From positions 48,523,909-48,587,908 of the forward strand of contig OZ023214.1 in assembly GCA_963995525.1 (NCBI GenBank): 64,000 bases of DNA, in the 5' to 3' direction. Numbering within the stretch: position 1 is the first letter of the stretch; each line of letters opens with the position of its first letter. Both the position numbers and the translations under genes were made by a program. Positions 44,231 to 55,461 of this stretch are shown here, piece after piece. The notes beneath the pieces are model-generated. The model did not search any database. It saw only the letters and a list, made by a program, of their open reading frames with translations, and had not been told where the DNA came from. This stretch comes from Escarpia spicata (taxonomy: Eukaryota; Annelida; Polychaeta; Sabellida; Siboglinidae).

Positions 44231-44596
44231 CTGCAAATCACACCCAACAGGCTTTCGGTGAATATGCGCGGCCAGTCCAATTTTGTTAAGAGGCTCTTCA
44301 TCAAAGAATCCCTGTCAGATACACCAAGATGGTAGAGCACTTGCATGCGACTCCCTTGTAATGACCCGTGGATCAGATGTGATTACACGGGAACTCATAT
44401 TGATTGGTGGCATCCTGGGACATTTCGGGTCAGTCCCAGAGATTTCGCTAGTCCGCACATCAAAACAAGTCGACTTATCACAAGCAGACACTCGAGTATG
44501 AGGCTGGATCATCCAGAAGAGACATCGTTGCAACATAAGCAGCATCGCTTCTGTGTCTTCTTTGTCTTCTACTACAAGCGGCAATTTACGTCTTAG

Positions 44597-44762
44597 CTGA
44601 AAACTTGGTGGTCAGCACGACTTTCAACGTCCTTAAGGTCTGTGGTTCCACTAAAATGTTGTTACATCCCAGGTAGAAAGTTTGTGGTCAGCAAGACTTT
44701 GAACTTTGTAAAGTCTGTGGTTCCATTAAGAGGTTGTTAAACATACATTGTCAAGCCAGAAC
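44597..44762. repeat. Two-copy tandem repeat, ~83 bp
   Basis: GTGGTCAGCACGACTTTCAA with GGTCTGTGGTTCCACTAA is repeated as GTGGTCAGCAAGACTTTGAA with AGTCTGTGGTTCCATTAA. Confidence 0.75.
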
Positions 44763-44769
44763 TTATTCA

Positions 44770-47000
44770 ATAAAAGAGTGAATACGCAGCTAAGAAAATG
44801 CTGCTTCAGTTCCAGAATTGTCTATGGCGGCACGGCAACAAAATGGTTGGCTAATGGGCTCATCCACACTGTTCCAACAAGATGGTATGCACTGGAGTAG
44901 AGAGACTGGTTAACAAGCACCACCCCAGGGCATGCCAGCATGTGTTATTATCAAAGGTAGCATGCGCAGTGCCAGTGAACACAGAATTCTGGCATGCAAA
45001 GCAGACTGGTTAGTGATCAACCTACAGGACATTTGCTATCAGCTATGCCAAGGCAAGGGAAGCAGCCCTATCTGTCAGACCCACCATGGTAGTCTCCCAT
45101 GTGCCCTGTAGTGATGGGAAGGGAGAGACACAGGGGATCATCATGTCCCTGTCTAACATCCCATGTCTGAGGGGGCTGAGCTACTTAATTCCTCCACCTC
45201 TCCTGGGGCATGGCAGCACAGTGAATGGAAAGTCCCTCTCCAGGGTTTTATTGGTAATTCAGTCCCCAAAGCACAAAATAAATTTGAGTGACATGTCTCA
45301 GTAATTAAACCTAAGTTCAATTACATGCTTGTAGGGGGTAGGTGGATCCACTGGGGGTGTTAAGTGTTGCCCCTGATCCACAAGAATGGGGTATTTATGA
45401 TGTGAGAAACTCAATGACCACAAAAGCAACCCAACCATAGCCCTACAGCCCATACTATCAAACAGACTCCACAGAAGTTGCCCCAGATTTTCATGATGCC
45501 TCCACATGTAAAAGTAACAATTAATGCCTAATAATCATGCAGTCAAACACAAAAGCAGTACATTAATTGTAGTAATATGCAACTTTATCATTTCACATTA
45601 TTAAAATATTTGATACATTTATCTTAAAAAAATGTAATTCTGCTATATTAACTATATAAATAATTAGTACCATCATTATCATACTGGTATTTAAAGTAAT
45701 TCAGAAAAGTAGATAAAATTATGTATATGTGAAACAACACGCAAATATGTTAATCTTATATAGAAATATGGTGATGTGATACTACATGTAATGTTCTGCA
45801 ATACGGTATGTCAACCATTTTTTGTGTCTTCATTTCTGTAGGCTGTTTTGACAGCTTTTCTTATATCTATAGCATATTCCGTTTTCTTTTTTTGGATAAT
45901 ATCCTGCACATCTGCGATAACACCGCATTAAGCACTATTATTAGCGTGCCTGCTTTTCATCTTCTTGGATGTTAAAAGAGGCAATGCAGTTTCTTCTATC
46001 TATGGCCTCTCACTTTCTTGTAAACAGATAATCCTCCATTGCTGTAACAATGTTAACAACTTTCAGCTTGCATTATGACTGCCTAGTGGCGGCCAATGTG
46101 GGAAAACTCAGAATACCATATTTGGGCATTCAATAGAACGCTGGGAAAACTGTCAAACAGGAATGCTGCTTCAACAGAAATTTGTTTTAGTATCAGTTTA
46201 CGCCCACCCTGCTAACTGTTCTCTTCTGGGGCTGTGCGTGCTGATCAGTCAACTGCGACCCCAAACAACTTTTATCCGACATGCTTATGTTTTGCTCCGG
46301 TAATTCCAATTTATTCCACTTGCGAAGTGACAACAAACAACCGATATGTCATGACATCACCCCTTGATTACATACACTTCCGCTGTTAATTATTCATCAC
46401 CCACAGCGATCAGTCATTTATTTGTCAGAGATGGCACTAATACGAAATGTCAATAGAACAACGAAAAGCTTCCAAATATAACGATGATTAACAAGCATAT
46501 CTAACAATCTAAAATGGGAGCCCACAATGGAGAATGCAGGAGACGGATCCAGAACGGGATGCTTGATTAAAGAGTAGATCATATCTGATATCACCGGCGT
46601 CATGTCTACAAAATGTCATTCTAAAATGTCAATACGCAGCCTACACATTTCCTTTTAAATCGTTGTTCTGATGACATTTGGTGTTAATACAATGTCAGAC
46701 AGAATAACACAACAAGGAAAGGATTTTATAGTGTGGATCCCGCAATTATTTAGTTTCAGGATAAATTAATCTGTAATTCTTGCAAATAATTTTTGCAGAT
46801 TTTGTAGTTTTAAGATATTGTTTTGTTTTGTAGTAGTACAAAATAGTCATGGAAGAAGTAAAGCTGGTTATTCCGGGTTGTCGCAACCTGATCAGGTTCA
46901 CTGTCATGGATTTGTAACTCAACGTGCTGTGCTGCCACCTGGTGTCAGACAAAACAATATTATTTCTAACACTCCAAGCAGCCAGAGTACCATTTCCTCC
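44770..47000. other. DNA without a supported gene
   Basis: Several short open frames on both strands have no domain signature. 45530-45830 is extremely AT-rich. A minus-strand ATG at 46603 opens 61 codons without a recognisable motif or good splice site. Confidence 0.4.
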
Positions 47001-47009
47001 AAACAGGAC

Positions 47010-47330
47010 AAAACCAGATGACAAGACAAGGAAGCCTTAGTTTGACTTATCAAATTTTGTTATCTATGTGTAACATCTATGCTACATCATGAGATGTTAG
47101 TCAAGTCTGTTTTTAAACATATTCATGCTGTAGTATGCATGTACACATGAGGCAATCAGCAGGTAATGTGTTCCATTCATTAGTATTCTTCTTAACTGAG
47201 AAAAAAACTAATGATATTGATGTTTTCATAACCATTAAAAATATTAAAAACTTCTTCTTTGACAGTGTCTCGTGCTTCTTCTCTCTAGGCTTATGAAACC
47301 ATATTCTTTCATGCATTTATCATAAATATG
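47010..47330 (-). mobile_element. CR1-like LINE tail fragment
   Basis: GACAAGGAAGCCTTAG, a TTTTTAAACATATTCATGCT motif, TCAGCAGGTAATGTGTTCCA and CTTCTTAACTGAGAAAA follow the same order as in the LINE at 33240-33760. The minus-strand remnant NEWNTLPADC matches NEWNRLPADC there. Confidence 0.8.
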
Positions 47331-47339
47331 TCTCTCAAA

Positions 47340-48580
47340 ATTATCTGGACTCATTTTGACAGACAGAAAAAATGGATAGATGAGAGATAGTCAAACAAAT
47401 TAACTGACAGATTGACAGACAATGTATCCACAGAGAGGACTACAACGCGAAGAAGTAGACAGACACTTTGCGATAGATCACAGATACAATCAGTATGATA
47501 AAGATGTGTCATCCATCAAACGATACAGTCAACGGACATCACAATAATTTCATCAGTAATATCTTGACATTTCTGACAAAACACAATACATAATTTTCTA
47601 TTTAAACCAGGATAACATGATTATTTCATGCATGTTTTATAGTTGTTTACTTTTCACTGCCGCTAGCTGAAGGAAGAATTTTCAGTTAAGCTTACTAGAT
47701 AATAACATTCAAACAATAATCGTAGGTTTGTATAGAATATCTCAAATTCTAATCGTTAACCTTTCCTAAAATATACAATATAATTATATACCCTGGTACT
47801 CCCAGATTATAGCCGCTTCTTCCAGACTAACAGTACCACCCCTTCCCATAAATTAACTTAGGTTTAGTGGATATCGTAATATTTTACATGAAATTATATC
47901 AAGTAAAAAAACTTATTATATTATTAAAAATAAACCAAAAACACCAAGTTGTACAACAAACTGATGAATAGGAAATGCAATTCTTAAACTAATTTAATTG
48001 TAAAACATCTTTATTGAAATTTTAACTTTAGTGCAGAGTAACCTTGTTTTTCCTAATTTCTCCTTCATTGCACAGCCAATTTCTGACATGACCCCCTGCT
48101 CACAGTGCCACAAGCTGGAAGGATCGGCAACCGGTCGCATCCTCGCATACAGGGAGGCTTCTAAGCAGGCCTTAACAGGGCTGATAGCGGGGAACCAAAT
48201 GAGTCCTGGTGGCAGTATTTACTCAAGCCTTTAATGTTTATTGTTCCCCATTGGTGCTACATTTAACATATGATTGAGCGTTTTGAGCGTGATTGATCGA
48301 ACAGTAGCACACACTTGTTCCGAGAAGGGGCATCCTCCAGGCACATGCATTACGACACCGACGACAAAAAGTGTTTCCCACGGATCCTAGGAATAATGCT
48401 GATGGCTTCTGGGTCCCAGTGGGTGGTCCCTGGTGGGAAGGTGATTGTCACTGCAATACCACTGCAGGTTAACATGCCGAAGATTAGCCTTAGATTAACC
48501 TTAGATGTGGCGATTCATAGTACCTGGTTAAACTGGCGGTGGTTAATTTAGACAGCATGGGTATATTGAAATAGCAGATA
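47340..48580. other. DNA without a supported feature
   Basis: Mostly AT-rich. Open frames at 48031-48551 have no known domain. Confidence 0.35.
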
Positions 48581-48587
48581 AATGGAG

Positions 48588-48800
48588 GGTGTGTGTGTGT
48601 GCGTGTGCGCGTGTGCGAGTGTATGTGAGTGTGAGAGTTATGTGAGTGTGTGTGTGCATGCATGTGTGTATGTTCATGGTGTGTGTGTGTGTGTGTCCAT
48701 GTGCATAGTATGTGTGTGCATGCGTACCTGCATGCATGCATTGGAGCATGTGTTTGTGTGTGTATTTGTGTGTATGTGTGTGAACACATGCATGTTTGCA
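48588..48800. repeat. (GT)n microsatellite
   Basis: GTGTGTGT tracts with GCATGC interruptions. It ends about 35 bp before the left inverted repeat of the DNA transposon. Open frames here are artefacts. Confidence 0.95.
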
Positions 48801-48833
48801 CATACTCATGTGTGGTTGTTTATATCAACCATG

Positions 48834-49030
48834 CATATGGGCTAAAAAGGTGAAGTTGGGTGAGAAAACAACTGTGTTAAAATTTCACAGAAAACCATTG
48901 AGTGGAAAAGATCTCTCAAAGCATCCAAATTTTTAGTAAAATCGCAATGTAGGGATAAATTTAAGAACATAATATCTCAAAATCTACTTAACCTATTTTA
49001 CTAAAATTATCACTGTGACCTATGAATCAT
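48834..49030. repeat. Left terminal inverted repeat
   Basis: Runs from ATATGGGCTAAAAAGGTGA through GATCTCTCAAAGCATCC, GTAGGGATAAATTT and AATCTACTTAACCTATTTTA. Aligned by eye to the reverse complement of 51830-52018 it agrees at roughly three quarters of positions with a few small gaps; the outermost 18 bases are nearly identical. Confidence 0.88.
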
Positions 49031-49202
49031 ACAAGTATCACCCCTAATAAAAATGAGCTCAATACATACCTTTTTAGTGAACCTGATTTATTGCACTCCA
49101 GTATGAACATTTGAAATTTCCGGGCAGAGCATTTGTAATAAGGTAAACATTCACACAATCCCACATATGAAAAGTGCATAGCAGAAGAGCTGTTTTGCCT
49201 TA

Positions 49203-51486
49203 TTAAAGATCCATCATCCTCGTCTTTGTAGTCTGAGGCATCAGCCCATGATACGATTCTACGACTTGGAAGATGAGCTGGCGCTGCTCTTCGTCGTCTG
49301 AGAGAGCCAGGTTGAAATCCGTCGCCACTTTGACAGGTCTCTCTGCACAGTCGTTTACAACACGCAAAGCAGAGACAGTCTTCACTGCATTAAGATAGTC
49401 TTGGTGGCTGGGCCACATCTCAGGTTTGCTGTTGAGAAAGCTGTGTTCAATGCTGAGAGCAGTGAAGAAGTTGAGCGAACGTTCTGTTGCAAAATTGGCG
49501 AGGTGCACTTCATTGCATGAGACTATCTTCTTTGCCTCCACACGCCGCAGGTCATTCTTCTTTGCAGGCCTCCCAAAGGTGGCTACAATTGCCGTCTTCT
49601 CGTCTGCAGAGACACGGTCAGAGAAGAGCGCCAGAGAGATTAGGTGTTCACTCAGGTACCAGAGATGGCCCCTCGTCTTCATTGCTGCTGTCTGTGCAAT
49701 CACACCATCCACTTCATCGAAGTTCTCCAGGTCACGAAGGAGGCAGATGTCGTTGATAGGTGCACGTCTGCTGCTGGCTGCATCTACCCATGCTCTGGTG
49801 TAGATGGTGATCGTGAACAGGCAGATGCGCTGTGGAGCCTGTAGTTCGTGGCTAATAAGCTCGAACTGCTCACGGAAGGCGAATATCTTCAAGCAGTAGA
49901 TCCCTATCGCCATCCAGCGAGCGTCTGGTGGGTTGAACTGGTGTCTCGAGTCATGTGCACCACCCAACAAGATGATGGCCAGAAGGATGAACTCGAGGTA
50001 GTCATCTGTCGTGGATGCTATTGCGAAGTTGTTCTGTTAGGAACTCGCTTGCTGTAACTTTATACCTCTCCAGCCATAGCTTCTCTTGTGTAGTCAAGGC
50101 ACACCCAGATAGCCCAGTTGTCTCACTGTCCAGAGAGTTGTACACACCCTGTACTTTCTTTGATCAATGAATGGCCAGTTCTCCTTGAACCGACTGAAGA
50201 GCGGGGTAGTTGGACAAAGAATAGATTGAAAACTGCAGCGGCAATGATATCCAGTATATGATGTCGGCATGCGAGAAAAAGGATATGTTTTTGAAGTGCC
50301 TCTTGAATTACAGTGATGGCACCTGTGTGGGTACCAGTGTTGCTTGATGTTGTGTCAAAGTATAGTCCTGCTCACCAACGCCCTCCCAATCCGACAGAAA
50401 CTGGACGACAGCGTTGCCCATCTTCGCTCCGGTGCCAGATGAAATTCATGGAATGTTGAGCAACTTTTCGACCCCTTTCCCTGACACTATGATGGGCATG
50501 GGATCTGATTTTTCACCTTGCCTGTTAGGTAATAGTTTTCCATCGAAATGTGCGACGAGAGGTACATCCGGGTGGAAATTCTCTTTAATGGCCTGTGCGA
50601 TGGCGACGCGGCCATCTCTACGTGCTGTGTCGAGTGATGTTCTACACAGAGTGAGTTAGTGACACATCAACGCCAGCAGCCATCAATGCAAGTGTCACAA
50701 TATGCATCACTTGACATGATGTTGTTTGTGTTCTGTCCAAGCTAGCGACAAACAACGGCTCTTCAACAAGACAGCGTCGTACTAACTTCTTGGTTTTGGG
50801 AACTGGTTCGGCCCACTCAGAAGACTGATCAAGATACATCTAGATGTTTGTTGTGATATTTGCTGACAGAGATAGCCACATCAATGTCCAGTGTGCCATC
50901 AGAATCCGACTGTTCATCCTGTGCTGACTCTGTGAGTGGCTCGGTTGTTGGTTCGGTCTCATCAGTTGCCTTGGAGGCAGACTCTCGTCGCTACATCTTG
51001 TCGTATTTTCGCTTCTGCTCTTTCACTTTGAAAGGCTTGTCCTCCCCAGCCATCACCATCTTCCTCTCACTTCGTTAATCTTGCAGAAACTCCACATCAC
51101 GAGCAATGCGAATCGGCTGATCACACTCTGCATGTGCCACACCAAACAGTTCCAGCAATCGACTACCAAACTCAGTTTCCAGCTCTGCTTGCCTCTTACT
51201 GCCCCTGTATTTGTTCTTGCATGTGTTTACATGCTGCTCAGAGTTTCTTCAGCTTCTCGACAGCATTCGGCTTCAGCGTTGTCGGAATGTTAGCCAGTTG
51301 CCAAACCCACAGGACTTCACCTACCACATTGTTGCAGCCTGCAGGCAGCGTTAGCTTCTTCACTTTCAAGTTGTAGAAAACTCGCCGCAGAACACCAATT
51401 GGAGGCAGTTGGTTCAGGTTCTCGATACAAGGAAGCGGTTGCCCAACTAATAACACGTTTGTTACAGATCTAGTATGAAACGGCAT
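49203..51486 (-). pseudogene. Decayed transposase of an unclassified DNA transposon family
   Basis: Minus-strand blocks in order: from ATG at 51486 MPFHTRSVTNVLLVGQP; around 51210-51070 KRQAELETEFGSRLLELFG and VAHAECDQPIRIARDVEFL; around 50640-50450 VPLVAHFDGKLLP; around 50380-50230 YFDTTSSNTGTHTGAI and HILFLACRHHILDIIAAAVF; and from 49970 to the stop, 255 open codons with DARWMAIGIYCLKIFAF and HLWYLSEHLISLALFS. The acidic residues in AHFDG and YFDTT, with a later glutamate, could be a DDE-type catalytic triad; this is inference. At least three frameshifts or stops separate the blocks, so it is inactive. The last block has stayed open and looks coding, hinting at fairly recent decay. Confidence 0.8.
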
Positions 51487-51829
51487 ATCCGGCTACAGCA
51501 GCACCAGTGCAATGAACGATAACAATTACTGCATACGCGACGTTAAATAGAGCTTACTTACAAAAAATCGGCCTGCTTAAATTGTGGTGTGTAACTTGCT
51601 ACATAATACCAAATGGCCTATAACAAAATATTAGGTGATTTACAATTAATGTAAATGATCTATATCTATATAATGTAGTCAATCATAATGTAGACAATTA
51701 TGATGGATTACTGTGTTTTCTAAAATGAACAAAATCTTACATTTTTATAATTTTCACAGTTGTACGTGATTTATACTTATAACCTGATTAATTGTTCTAT
51801 TGTCTTGACAAAATTATTATGAATAGAAA

Positions 51830-52018
51830 TTAGAACACAGTAAAATTTAATTAAAATAGATTAAGTAGATATTGATATATCGCGTTTTTAAATGTATCCC
51901 TATATCGTGCTTTTGCAACAACTTCGGGTGCTTTGAGAGGTCTCTTCCTCTAAATGGATTTTTCTGAAATTTTACCACGGTTGGTTTCTCAGCCAAACTC
52001 ACCTTTTTAGCCCATATC
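51830..52018. repeat. Right terminal inverted repeat
   Basis: Reverse complement counterpart of 48834-49030, ending ACCTTTTTAGCCCATAT. Includes TATCCCTATATCGTGC and GCTTTGAGAGGTCTCTTCC. Confidence 0.88.
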
Positions 52019-52199
52019 CATGTTTTTTTATTTTTTTATTTCTCACCATATAAAATTTGGCCACTCTAATGCACATGTTTATCGATAGTATAACAATTAC
52101 TCTTCTATACATAAATAACCTGCCATCTTTCAATTTTGTTAATATACTTACATTACCATCTTTTACATAAGCTGCAGATATAACTTTCATTTATAATCC

Positions 52200-52250
52200 T
52201 ACACAAGAATGAACACTTTCTTATATCCAATGTACACTGTTCCTTCACTT
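52200..52250 (-). mobile_element. Short CR1-like LINE scrap
   Basis: ACTTTCTTATATCCAATGTA and CACTGTTCCTTC match 33483-33515 of the CR1-like LINE. It directly abuts the 45-bp minisatellite. Confidence 0.6.
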
Positions 52251-52795
52251 ACACATCAACAGTGCACTATGCTTGGGGGTCTGGAGGACACAGAGACACA
52301 TCAACAGTGCACTATGCTTGGGGGTCTGGAGGACACAGAGACACATCAACAGTGCACTATGCTTGGGGGTCTGGAGGACACAGACACACATCAACAGTGC
52401 ACTATGCTTGGGGGTCTGGAGGACACAGAGACACATCAACAGTGCACTATGCTTGGGGGTCTGGAGGACACAGAGACACATCAACAGTGCACTATGCTTG
52501 GGGGTCTGGAGGACACAGAGACACATCAACAGTGCACTATGCTTGGGGGTCTGGAGGACACAGAGACACATCAACAGTGCACTATGCTTGGGGGTCTGGA
52601 GGACACAGAGACACATCAACAGTGCACTATGCTTGGGGGTCTGGAGGACACAGAGACACATCAACAGTGCACTATGCTTGGGGGTCTGGAGGACACAGAG
52701 ACACATCAACAGTGCACTATGCTTGGGGGTCTGGAGGACACAGAGACACATCAACAGTGCACTATGCTTGGGGGTCTGGAGGACACAGAGACACA
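52251..52795. repeat. 45-bp minisatellite, 12 nearly identical copies
   Basis: The unit contains ACATCAACAGTGCACTATGC, TTGGGGGTCTGG and AGGACACAGAG. Twelve copies follow with a single base difference seen by eye (CAGACAC for CAGAGAC near 52384). Because 45 is divisible by three and the unit has no stop in several frames, long open frames exist on both strands, such as twelve repeats of THQQCTMLGGLEDTE on the plus strand. There is no start context or splice evidence that any is translated. Confidence 0.98.
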
Positions 52796-53189
52796 GCATA
52801 TTTTCACACATTACCAGCCCATTTGTTATCACCCTCCGCCTCCCAGAGTGCAACACCTCCACCCATCACTTCTTCCATCACTCCATCCAGCCAGTGGTCC
52901 CGCCAGTTCCCATGGCGACGACTAATCAAAATGGACTGCTACATCCCAATGACTCTAGGAATTTATTATGGACATCTAGACTTATTGTTAGGTGAAGTGT
53001 GGTAAAAATAAATTGTGATTTGTTGTGACTGGACAGCTGCGGGTTAATTTAGCTGGAGAGTCCCTTTTCAGAATCCCAAGACAATTTTACATTTTATACT
53101 AGTAACTAACTGGCTTACCTGGTGTTGCCTGAGTAAAAAAGGCAGTCACATGCACTAAAACTGTTTTAAATTGTAACCCCTCAAGATCC

Positions 53190-53480
53190 TCACACCCTGG
53201 CTGAATTTCGATAAAATATCAATCTACAAACCACCACAATAGGCTCATTAGATCACACGGACCCAATTTCAGCTATATGCATACAAAACTGACAGAGATA
53301 AGTACCATTTTAAAATTGTGAATCCCAAAGATCCTTAAAATAACCCACTAGACAAATTTCGAAAAAATGTAAATCTACAAACCACAACAATGGACCCACT
53401 AGATTACATAAAAAAATGTCAGCCCCATACATGCAAAACTAATGGAGATATGGGTCCACAAACAAACAGACAAACAAACA
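53190..53480. repeat. Dimeric interspersed repeat of a second type
   Basis: Two related units, at about 53178-53315 and 53316-53460, share AATTTCGANAAAATNTNAAT, CTACAAACCACNACAATRG and an ATGCANAACTRAYRGAGATA ending. An (AAACAGAC)-type simple repeat follows at 53461-53492. Its layout parallels the dimers at 8.4 and 34.6 kb but the sequence differs. Confidence 0.7.
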
Positions 53481-53689
53481 GACTGTTTGTTTAAAATGTC
53501 ATAAATCACATAATAATATTATTAATAAAAACACCTCATGACTGTCTTTATAATCATATTTGGAATGTTGCAGATGTAGCCAAATGTTATAAATTCAGAC
53601 AGTGCAGACTTACTGAGCACCAGGTGTCTAGCAATTTCAACACGCCTGGCTACACAGCCTGATCATTGCCTTTCGGGATTCAATCATGT

Positions 53690-53704
53690 GGCGCCATCTG
53701 CTGG
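53690..53704 (-). promoter_or_regulatory. CTCF-like motif
   Basis: The minus strand reads CCAGCAGATGGCGCC, close to the conserved animal CTCF core (CCASYAGRKGGCRC). A single motif match in 64 kb can occur by chance. Confidence 0.35.
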
Positions 53705-54014
53705 ATAGATGCATGATCTGTACATGCTAGCATGTTACAGTTGTGACATCTAGAGGATAGATGTGAAATACCCATAAGGATCACAATATCTACACGTTGG
53801 CTTGTTCAGACGCCAGAGTCATTTACTGTACTGGCTCTATAGTCCAGTGGGAGATTTCTGAGGACACTGCATCACCTGTACAACAGTTCATTGTCTGTAC
53901 AAATCAAATCACTGAGTCACATCATTAGGCTCCAGTCATCCCATCCAGATCAAAGCTCACAGATATTGGGGCCTAATTGTATTATCTTCCAGATGGTGAG
54001 TGTCCATGCATGAA

Positions 54015-54140
54015 GATGCATGTGTCAAGTACACACACACGCGCATGCACATATTCACACACTACAAGCACACAGAACATGCACACACACCACACATTCA
54101 TACTCCGTAAACATGCACACACACACCAGAGACTAATGCA
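54015..54140. repeat. CA-rich microsatellite
   Basis: Interrupted ACACAC and GCACACA tracts. A short (TA)n run follows at 54236-54253. Confidence 0.9.
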
Positions 54141-54288
54141 GGATCATTTTTTTGCCCATCATGACAGCGCCATGGACCCGGAAATTTTACCTGTCCAAAT
54201 GACAGATTGACACTATTCTTATCCACTCCCAATTGATATATATATATATATATTGACCATATAATATTAATAACGCTGCATAACTAGA

Positions 54289-54609
54289 ATAACATTTATT
54301 GAACAAATCAACGTGTCGCCAAAGAGAGCCTTCAACAGGACAAACAATATCAGCAACATAAGAAACAGCCAAGTAGCTTCGAGTGGAAAAAATTCAATTG
54401 TGGATTTGCCACATGCTAACGACGCCGAATGCGACGACACGGACAGAGATGATGATGATGAACGCAATGATATGGGCAGAGATGATGACGCCGAACGCGA
54501 TGACATGGGCAGAGAAGACAACGATGACAACGAACAAAACGATATGGGCAGAGCTATCACCAACGACACTGGTGCAGTTTCCACTCAGTCCAAACCATCG
54601 TCTTCCCGG
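54289..54609 (+). CDS. Candidate exon: acidic Asp-rich repeat segment
   Basis: About 107 open codons run from an AACTAG boundary near 54289 to CCCG followed by GTAAAC, a plausible donor. The N-terminal part is basic and Asn-rich (SPKRAFNRTNNISNIRNS). The rest contains three imperfect copies of a ~18-residue acidic unit: ERNDMGRDDDAERDDMGRE and a NEQNDMGRA variant. No start codon is present and the acceptor is poor. The balanced third-base usage looks more coding-like than the nearby minisatellites. Function unknown; it could be an exon of a transposon protein. Confidence 0.35.
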
Positions 54610-54939
54610 TAAACGCAATTTTCATTAGTTTTGATTCGAAAATACACGTAATGTAATTTCAAAATTTCTTCAACGGCGGCGGCACGGCGAAGACAAAAAT
54701 GTTACATTGTTGTTTCAATTGATAGCGTCACATGTTCTCAATTAACTGGACCCCTCTAGGGAAATAATGAATCACATGCGTTCAGTATATTGGGTGCCAA
54801 AAACCCGAACGCTCCCAATTACTCGTATTTGCATACGGAGAAGAACAGACCAGCATGCGATGATGATGCCATCGTAATTTGACCGAATTGAATGTTACAA
54901 AACAGTTTTAATGGGCGAAGTTAAAGCAACATAGGGGTA

Positions 54940-55040
54940 GAACTACCCACTAGTCCACTAGTCCATACACTAGTAAAGATTACGGCGGACTAGTAAACCT
55001 GCCTACAAACTAGTCCAGCTGTCTAGTAAAAATCAGCATG
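54940..55040. repeat. Cluster of ACTAGTCC motifs
   Basis: ACTAGTCCA or ACTAGTAAA occurs about six times in 100 bp. Short, imperfect and unexplained. Confidence 0.6.
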
Positions 55041-55274
55041 TTGCGTGGCGCCAACATCTTTACCATTAACAAACTAATTCTTTATCTAATGAGGGGGCAG
55101 TGAAATGGTGCTTTTGATTGGCTGTTTTGTGACATCGAATTCTGAAACGACAGTTGTTTGGTTTAGCGTATCTGGTAGAGGTACGGCTAATGAGTGCAAT
55201 TAGTAGCCATTTTCAAATCCACGGTTTTCGAATATGGTTTACATCTACATTGCTTTATTAGTCTACGTTTACGC

Positions 55275-55459
55275 ATGATGTATCGTTACTTGACTGGGGT
55301 TGCAAAACCAGCAGTAAAACGCAAGCTGGAAAAGTGTGAACGGGACACACAGTACGACAAGCAGAAACGACAGTGTGGCTACTTGAAGGTTTGGGAGCGC
55401 GACCACACGTGGCTGTACTACGATGAGGACAAGGGTTTGATGTTCTGCACAATGAGCAG
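55275..55459 (+). CDS. hAT-like / TTF-type zinc-finger N-terminal ORF
   Basis: ATG at 55275 opens 62 codons: MMYRYLTGVAKPAVKRKLEK, then CERDTQYDKQKRQ and VWERDHTWLYYDEDKGLMFC. Lys/Arg-rich start followed by W...WLxYDxxxGxMFCxxC is the N-terminal signature of ZNF862/hAT-transposase-like proteins. The expected second cysteine is replaced by serine (FCTMS). The frame then runs into a CA microsatellite at 55462-55520; AG|GTCACA is a possible but weak donor. It is either a first exon or a fragment cut off by the repeat. The rest of a hAT transposase was not found downstream. Confidence 0.45.
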
Positions 55460-55461
55460 GT

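Larger units (their letters stand above)
48834..52018 (-). mobile_element. DNA transposon with ~190-bp terminal inverted repeats
   Basis: The two ends are long inverted repeats, starting ATATGGGCTAAAAAGGTGA on each side, and enclose one decayed transposase read from the minus strand. CATG directly abuts both ends (48830-48833 and 52019-52022) and may be a 4-bp target duplication. The element is about 3.19 kb. I cannot assign it to a standard superfamily from its ends. The transposase belongs to a group I know only as abundant uncharacterised proteins in invertebrate genomes. Confidence 0.85.

Noticed and set aside
49426..50057. Plus-strand open frames over the transposase region
   Set aside because: Antisense shadows of the minus-strand transposase, which has family-like motifs.
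52251..52795. CRISPR-like array
   Set aside because: Repeats are directly adjacent with no unique spacers, and the window is animal DNA; it is a minisatellite.
52209..53005. Three long plus-strand frames and one minus-strand frame of 200-250 codons
   Set aside because: All arise from the 45-bp minisatellite, whose unit is divisible by three; no start context or splice support.
53590..53660. Minus-strand peptide CVARRVEIARHLVLS as a transposase helix-turn-helix
   Set aside because: Too short, no flanking transposase motifs, and the place looks like a decayed repeat.
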